Assembly: GCA_012518595.1 (NCBI GenBank)
Contig: JAAYRV010000138.1
Span: 1-44,857 of the forward strand
DNA from: Bacillota bacterium
Lineage (GTDB): Bacteria; Bacillota; SHA-98; UBA4971
DNA: 44,857 nt
Reading direction: 5' to 3'
Of the stretch, positions 40,545 to 44,857 are shown piece by piece; the first letter of the stretch is position 1; each line of letters starts with the position of its first letter. A model generated the notes under the pieces. The model saw only the letters and a list, made by a program, of their open reading frames with translations. It was not told the DNA's origin and did not search any database. A program made the position numbers and the translations under genes.

Positions 40545-42416
40545 GTGCAACTAATTGGCATGTTTTTGCAGAAGCTCATCTCACTTCTGTCATTTAATCC
40601 TCCGGAAGACGAAACCCGGTCTGACGCCTGTGCCGGAAGAGAACCTAATGTCCAAGAACAGAAGATGCAAAAACCTCCACAGGATACAAGGTCCGGACGC
40701 CGGCGTATTAGAGCGAGACGCAAATCAGCGGTCAGTCAAAATCGTGTCCTACCGAGAAGAATTGAAGGCATCAATCTCGGGTCAAAACAAGATTCTTCCG
40801 GTGAGATCTCTCCGCCCGATGATTCGCCTTCAACCGGCAAGACAGATGGTTGCGAAATGAAACCCCTTACCAAAGGTCTCGATGCAAACCTCAACGCCTT
40901 GAAGAAAATCCTTCACCACGGCACTAATGCAGATGTAGTAATAAGAGAGTTTGACATACCGACTATTCCTGAAACAAGAGCGTCAATCATATTCATAGAC
41001 AGCTTGGCTTCGAGAGACACAATTGACTTCGCTATCCTCCAACCCTTGATGCTCATTGCCAACCTGAATGACGGGAAAACAGACGATCGCCTGGAAATGG
41101 TCAAGCGAAGACTGCTTCCTGGCAATCAGGTAACAGAAGTGGATAACCTCCGTGCAGTAACAGAAGATGTTCTTTCAGGCGCCACGTGCCTGCTCATTGA
41201 GGAAAGCGATATTGCTCTCTCCATAGAGACCAGGTCATGGGAACATAGGAGTATAGACAAGCCTTCAGCTGAAATGGTAGTCCGAGGTCCTCAAGAAGCC
41301 TTCAATGAGACCCTGAAGAGCAACCTTGCGCTCATTAGAAGGAGAATGCGCACACCTGATCTTATCAGTGAAATGCTGAAAGTAGGCACGCTGTCAAGAG
41401 TGGATTGCGCTGTCCTGTATATAGAGGGTCTGACCAATCCTGAGCTGGTAGATGAAGTCAAAAGAAGAATATTGGAGACTAAGGCAGATCATATACAGGA
41501 CACAGGAATCCTTGAGCAGTTCATAGAGGAGAAACCTTATGTCTTAGCGCCGCAAACCATTTCTACGGAACGGCCGGATAGAATGGCAGCATTTCTCGCA
41601 GAAGGGTACGTTGGGATTATGCTTGACGGCAGCCCGTTTGGACTCGTGCTCCCGGCTACTTTCTGGTCACTCCTGCAATCCGCAGAAGACTATTTTCTTA
41701 GGTGGCCCTTTGGTGCATTTCTTAGGGCAATCAGAACTTTGGCCCTCATATTAGCCATATTCTTGCCTGCAATATATCTTGCGCTGACTAATTTCCATCC
41801 GGAAATGATTCCAACAGATCTCCTCTTAGCCATAGCCGCCAGCCGCGAAAAAGTGCCTTTCCCTACCGCTGTTGAAGTGCTGATAATGGAGATTTCCATT
41901 GAACTAATACGTGAAGCCGGAGTTAGAATCCCCGGTGTAATCGGGCCTACCCTCGGAATAGTAGGCGCGCTGATTCTGGGACAGGCAGCTGTCGCAGCTT
42001 CAATAGTCAGTCCTATACTCGTAGTCATAGTGGCTATTACAGCTTTGGGGGCATTTGCCGTCCCAAATTTCAACATGGCCTTTGCAATTCGCCTCTATCG
42101 ATTCGTGTACGTATTGCTTGCTGCAGCTCTGGGCTTCTACGGTGTTGCCATCGGCGTGTTCATACAGCTTACGACATATGTGAACCTCAAATCCTTTGGC
42201 GTGCCATATATGTCTCCCGTCGCTCCGTATACGCGCTCCAGCGGGGACGCGCTCTTTCGATATCCTGTATGGAAATCAGAGATTCGCCCTTCTTTCCTCA
42301 AGCCTCAACAAGAGGAGAGACAACCCCCAATATCACGCGGATGGATTGAAGACGAGGGCAGTGGCAAATCAGAACCCGGAGGAGCGAAAGGGAAAAACCA
42401 TGGCAAACGAAAGTAA
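40545..42416 (+). CDS. gerKA: Spore germination receptor A subunit (GerKA/GerAA type)
   Basis: Inner-membrane germinant receptor subunit. The N-terminal 105 residues are hydrophilic, Ser/Arg-rich and not part of the family core; the core begins near LTKGLDANLNALKKIL and shows the soluble A-subunit domain, then five or so membrane helices (IRTLALILAIFLPAIYLAL, a late PTLGIVGALILGQAAVAA segment with GVRIPGVIGPTLG). GTG 40545 follows GGAGG by 7 bases. The length of 623 is longer than typical (about 480-550). It overlaps gerKB by 17 bases. Confidence 0.95.
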   Translation: MQLIGMFLQKLISLLSFNPPEDETRSDACAGREPNVQEQKMQKPPQDTRSGRRRIRARRKSAVSQNRVLPRRIEGINLGSKQDSSGEISPPDDSPSTGKTDGCEMKPLTKGLDANLNALKKILHHGTNADVVIREFDIPTIPETRASIIFIDSLASRDTIDFAILQPLMLIANLNDGKTDDRLEMVKRRLLPGNQVTEVDNLRAVTEDVLSGATCLLIEESDIALSIETRSWEHRSIDKPSAEMVVRGPQEAFNETLKSNLALIRRRMRTPDLISEMLKVGTLSRVDCAVLYIEGLTNPELVDEVKRRILETKADHIQDTGILEQFIEEKPYVLAPQTISTERPDRMAAFLAEGYVGIMLDGSPFGLVLPATFWSLLQSAEDYFLRWPFGAFLRAIRTLALILAIFLPAIYLALTNFHPEMIPTDLLLAIAASREKVPFPTAVEVLIMEISIELIREAGVRIPGVIGPTLGIVGALILGQAAVAASIVSPILVVIVAITALGAFAVPNFNMAFAIRLYRFVYVLLAAALGFYGVAIGVFIQLTTYVNLKSFGVPYMSPVAPYTRSSGDALFRYPVWKSEIRPSFLKPQQEERQPPISRGWIEDEGSGKSEPGGAKGKNHGKRK

Positions 42417-43503
42417 CCAAAAGATAGGAACCAGGGAAGCCATAGCAGCCACCGTCTATTTTTTGTCCACAAAACTCCTGATATCTTTTCCGCAGCATAT
42501 GGCTGAAATGGGCCAAACTGCAGCCTGGGTTGTTCCCATCATAAGCTTTATCACAGCGACCCTGGGCTTTCTCATTATAATAGCTCTATTAAAGTGTTAC
42601 CCGGGGGGAAACCTAATTCAAGCAAGTGAGGAAGCCGCCGGCCCTGTAATCGGCATCATTGCTTCACTGGGATATTTCGCTTTCTTCTTCGCCACGACAG
42701 TGATTCTAATCCGGGAATTCTCCGAGACAGTAAGCACTGCTTTGCTTCCGCGCACCCCGCTCTCAGTGATTATGGCAGTCTTTATCATTGCAACCCTGGT
42801 TGCCGCATATATGGGGCTTGAAGCAATAACAAGGGCTGCATTGGTCGGCATGCCCCTTATTATTGGCACACTCATTCTGCTTAATGTCTTGTTACTGCCT
42901 CAAAGTGACTTTGATACCATATTCCCGCTGTTCGGACCGGGCCTCGGGAAGTTGCTCTACAACGGGGTGATTCACTCGGGAATTGCAGGTGAGGTCCTGT
43001 TTCTCAGCATCATTGTAGGACAACTCGACGAAGAACATAAAGTGCAGAAGATGGGCCTTGCAAGTCTTCTTGTGGCAGCTTCTTTCATGGTTGTGTCAAC
43101 ACTGAACTATTCCGCAGTATTCCCGTATCCCTTAAGCTTGCATATTGCGTACCCGGGATACGAGGCATCAACCTTGATATACATGGGACGATTCCTTCAA
43201 CGCATTGAAGTAGCCTTCGTTTTTCTTTGGGTTATCAGCGCATGTATCCACCTGGCGCTTAGTGGATACACAGCAGCTCGAATCATCCAGGACATGCTGA
43301 AGCTTCCATCATACAAGCCTCTTCTGCCGGCTTTCGCAATCCTTGGATTCACTTTCGCCTTAGTGCCTTCTGACGTCCCTGAGGCTACATATGTTGATTT
43401 CATGATAGTAAAAACCTATGGCGGGTTAGCGATATTCGTTATACCTTTGATTTTGCTTCTAACTGCCAGGCTTAAGGCAGGCTCCAAGATTAACAGGAGG
43501 TAA
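42400..43503 (+). CDS. gerKB: Spore germination receptor B subunit (GerKB/GerAB type)
   Basis: Amino-acid-transporter-like membrane subunit, the probable germinant-binding subunit. The 367-residue protein has about ten helices, with GTREAIAATVYFLSTKLLISFP at the N-terminus and FLWVISACIHLALSGYTAA late in the chain. ATG 42400 is chosen: it lies inside gerKA and has AAAGGGAAA just upstream; the longer frame is out-of-family sequence overlapping gerKA. It is 8 bases upstream of gerKC. Confidence 0.94.
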   Translation: MANESNQKIGTREAIAATVYFLSTKLLISFPQHMAEMGQTAAWVVPIISFITATLGFLIIIALLKCYPGGNLIQASEEAAGPVIGIIASLGYFAFFFATTVILIREFSETVSTALLPRTPLSVIMAVFIIATLVAAYMGLEAITRAALVGMPLIIGTLILLNVLLLPQSDFDTIFPLFGPGLGKLLYNGVIHSGIAGEVLFLSIIVGQLDEEHKVQKMGLASLLVAASFMVVSTLNYSAVFPYPLSLHIAYPGYEASTLIYMGRFLQRIEVAFVFLWVISACIHLALSGYTAARIIQDMLKLPSYKPLLPAFAILGFTFALVPSDVPEATYVDFMIVKTYGGLAIFVIPLILLLTARLKAGSKINRR

Positions 43504-43511
43504 GCGGTCTC

Positions 43512-44822
43512 TTGCACTATGCAAAAACTATGATAATAGTTGCGCTCATAGTCACATGCGCATTGATAATCGGAGGCTGTTGGGGCAGAACGGAAGTGGA
43601 CGATCTGGCGCTGGTCATGGCAATCGGCCTTGATAAGGCTGACGACGACTCTGTGTATGTCACATTTCAAATCGCAGTTCCCAGAGCCGTAGCCAGCGGA
43701 GGCGCAGAGGGAGGAGGGCCAAGTGCAGGTGGAGGAGGCACTGAGGCAAGCCTTATTACTACGATGAGAGGCAGATCCATTCTGGGGCTTATTGACATGG
43801 CAAACACATATATAGATCGACGCCTGTCTTTTGTGCACGGTAAACTACTGGTTGTCGGTGAAGATCTTGCCAAGCAAGGCCTGGCGCCTTACGTTTCAGA
43901 GCTGGTGAGATTTCATGAAATAAGAAGGACTATGTTTGTCGTCATAGCCAAAGGCACTGCCCGCGAATTTATTAGCGCGAACAAGCCTATTCTCGAGCAA
44001 AACCCGGCAAAAAACCTGGAACTGCTTGCCCTCGCCTGCAGAAAGGCAGGGCTGATCCCTGCATCCCAGCTCCATAGGTTCTTGGTGGGAATGCAATCAT
44101 TAGGTGAGGAACCCCTTACGATCCTTGCCGGAATTAGCAAACACCAATCACCTGAGGAGAAAGGCGAGAAAAAGAAGGACGAGGCGAAAAGTGAAGGCGA
44201 ATCTCTGAAATTTATACCCATAGAAAAATCAGATATCAACCATATCGCCGGAAAATCTCCGTCAATAGGCGGGAACCCTGTTGAATTGCTGGGCGCAGCA
44301 GTCTTCAGAGGGGACAAGATGGTAGGGGAGATTACCGGGGAAGAGGTAAGATATGTTCTATATCTCCGCGGGACCTTCAAACAGGGCATTACTGTCGCAG
44401 AGGATCCTCTTGATCATGGTAGATTCGTCGCTGCGGATTTACGACTTGCCAGGCCTACACAGCTTCGCGTAGAGAAAGATGGAAATAGGTTTCACATCAA
44501 TGTCAATATCACATTGGAAGGAGGGCTTGTAGGGAGTCAGGGCAAGGAAGATTATGCAGACCCAAAAGTACTTGAAGCGGTTGAAAAGCAACTTGCCAAC
44601 CAGATAGAGGAGGGCTGTAGGGACATTATCAAAAAAGCTCAAACTGAGTTTTCGTCTGATATTTTTGCGTTCGGAAACAAAGCCAGACACCTGGTGACAA
44701 CATGGCAAGATTGGATGGATCTGGACTGGACGGAGGAATTTCCCAGTGCCGCTGCCAAAGTGACGGTAAAAGTCGAGTTGCGCAGAACCGGCCTACTCTT
44801 TAGGTCGCCCGAGCCTTCATGA
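43512..44822 (+). CDS. gerKC: Spore germination lipoprotein C subunit (GerKC/GerAC type)
   Basis: Membrane-anchored lipoprotein subunit of the germinant receptor. A signal peptide ends in a lipobox (ALIIGGC, Cys at residue 23), then GRTEVDDLALVMAIGLDK, typical of GerAC, followed by RRLSFVHGKLLVVGE. Two insertions stand out: a Gly-rich loop near residues 62-76 and a highly charged run rich in Lys and Glu near 215-230. TTG 43512 is the start by spacing from GGAGG (11 bases); an ATG at 43530 lies inside the signal peptide. The stop overlaps an ATG for a further frame. Confidence 0.94.
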   Translation: MHYAKTMIIVALIVTCALIIGGCWGRTEVDDLALVMAIGLDKADDDSVYVTFQIAVPRAVASGGAEGGGPSAGGGGTEASLITTMRGRSILGLIDMANTYIDRRLSFVHGKLLVVGEDLAKQGLAPYVSELVRFHEIRRTMFVVIAKGTAREFISANKPILEQNPAKNLELLALACRKAGLIPASQLHRFLVGMQSLGEEPLTILAGISKHQSPEEKGEKKKDEAKSEGESLKFIPIEKSDINHIAGKSPSIGGNPVELLGAAVFRGDKMVGEITGEEVRYVLYLRGTFKQGITVAEDPLDHGRFVAADLRLARPTQLRVEKDGNRFHINVNITLEGGLVGSQGKEDYADPKVLEAVEKQLANQIEEGCRDIIKKAQTEFSSDIFAFGNKARHLVTTWQDWMDLDWTEEFPSAAAKVTVKVELRRTGLLFRSPEPS

Positions 44823-44857
44823 AAGGCAGACTCAGGCGGCTTCTGAAAGGAGGAGTG
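44819..44857 (+). CDS. Start of a possible small gene after gerKC
   Basis: ATG 44819 overlaps the gerKC stop (ATGA) and stays open for 13 codons to the window edge, giving a basic peptide (MKGRLRRLLKGGV). AAAGGAGGAG near its end could instead be the ribosome site for a later gene. The window ends before this can be decided. Confidence 0.3.
   Translation, partial: MKGRLRRLLKGGV

Overview
The window reads as one long, almost entirely minus-strand stretch of an anaerobic, endospore-forming member of the Bacillota (Clostridia or Limnochordia-like). Evidence for this: an alpha/beta-type small acid-soluble spore protein, a gerKA-gerKB-gerKC germinant receptor operon, a valS T-box leader, clostridial-order rnfCDGEAB, an NADH-linked trimeric [FeFe] hydrogenase, NfnAB, formate-tetrahydrofolate ligase and Rex. 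GTG and TTG starts are frequent and Shine-Dalgarno sites are strong. I cannot name the species.

Layout in coordinate order (minus-strand transcription runs right to left). 1-4664: mreD (partial), mreC, mreB, radC, maf, apbE. 4776-5006 (+): the spore protein gene. 5116-10134: Rnf complex. 10454-15176: fhs, nfnB, nfnA, rex. 15334-15544: the largest copy of an intergenic repeat. 15541-19848: hydA, hydB, hydC and an hndB-like gene, preceded by a near-perfect Rex operator at 19992-20009. 20039-24417: a putative regulatory block of an RseC-family membrane protein, a GHKL ATPase, a PHP-domain protein, a DRTGG-like protein, a HydS-type sensory [FeFe] hydrogenase homologue, an anti-sigma-type ATPase and a second DRTGG-like protein. 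24448-29741: SPOR protein, a FolC fused to a P-loop domain, valS with its T-box leader. 30260-40247: glycosyltransferase, ispG, rseP, dxr, AI-2E-type permease, cdsA, uppS, ferredoxin, frr, pyrH, tsf, rpsB. 40545-44822 (+): gerK operon.

How the genes fit together: HydABC would couple H2 to NAD(H) and ferredoxin, NfnAB would couple NADH and ferredoxin to NADP(H), Rnf would couple ferredoxin:NAD to an ion gradient, ApbE would insert covalent FMN into RnfG and RnfD, Fhs feeds one-carbon metabolism, and Rex would set expression by the NADH/NAD ratio. The block between the SPOR gene and hndB looks like a signalling module built around a catalytically altered [FeFe] hydrogenase, plausibly an H2 or redox sensor with two GHKL ATPases and two DRTGG-like partners.

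The less explained items are: a repeat family (three copies of 211, 72 and 103 bp, plus a possible remnant) with 7-8 bp terminal inverted repeats and a hairpin that covaries between copies, placed exactly at stop codons or just before ribosome sites; the FolC/P-loop fusion with a possible internal start; the lack of the C-terminal ferredoxin domain in HydB; and a paired Cys-to-Ser and Cys substitution near the HydA active site. No tRNA, rRNA, CRISPR array or insertion sequence was seen.
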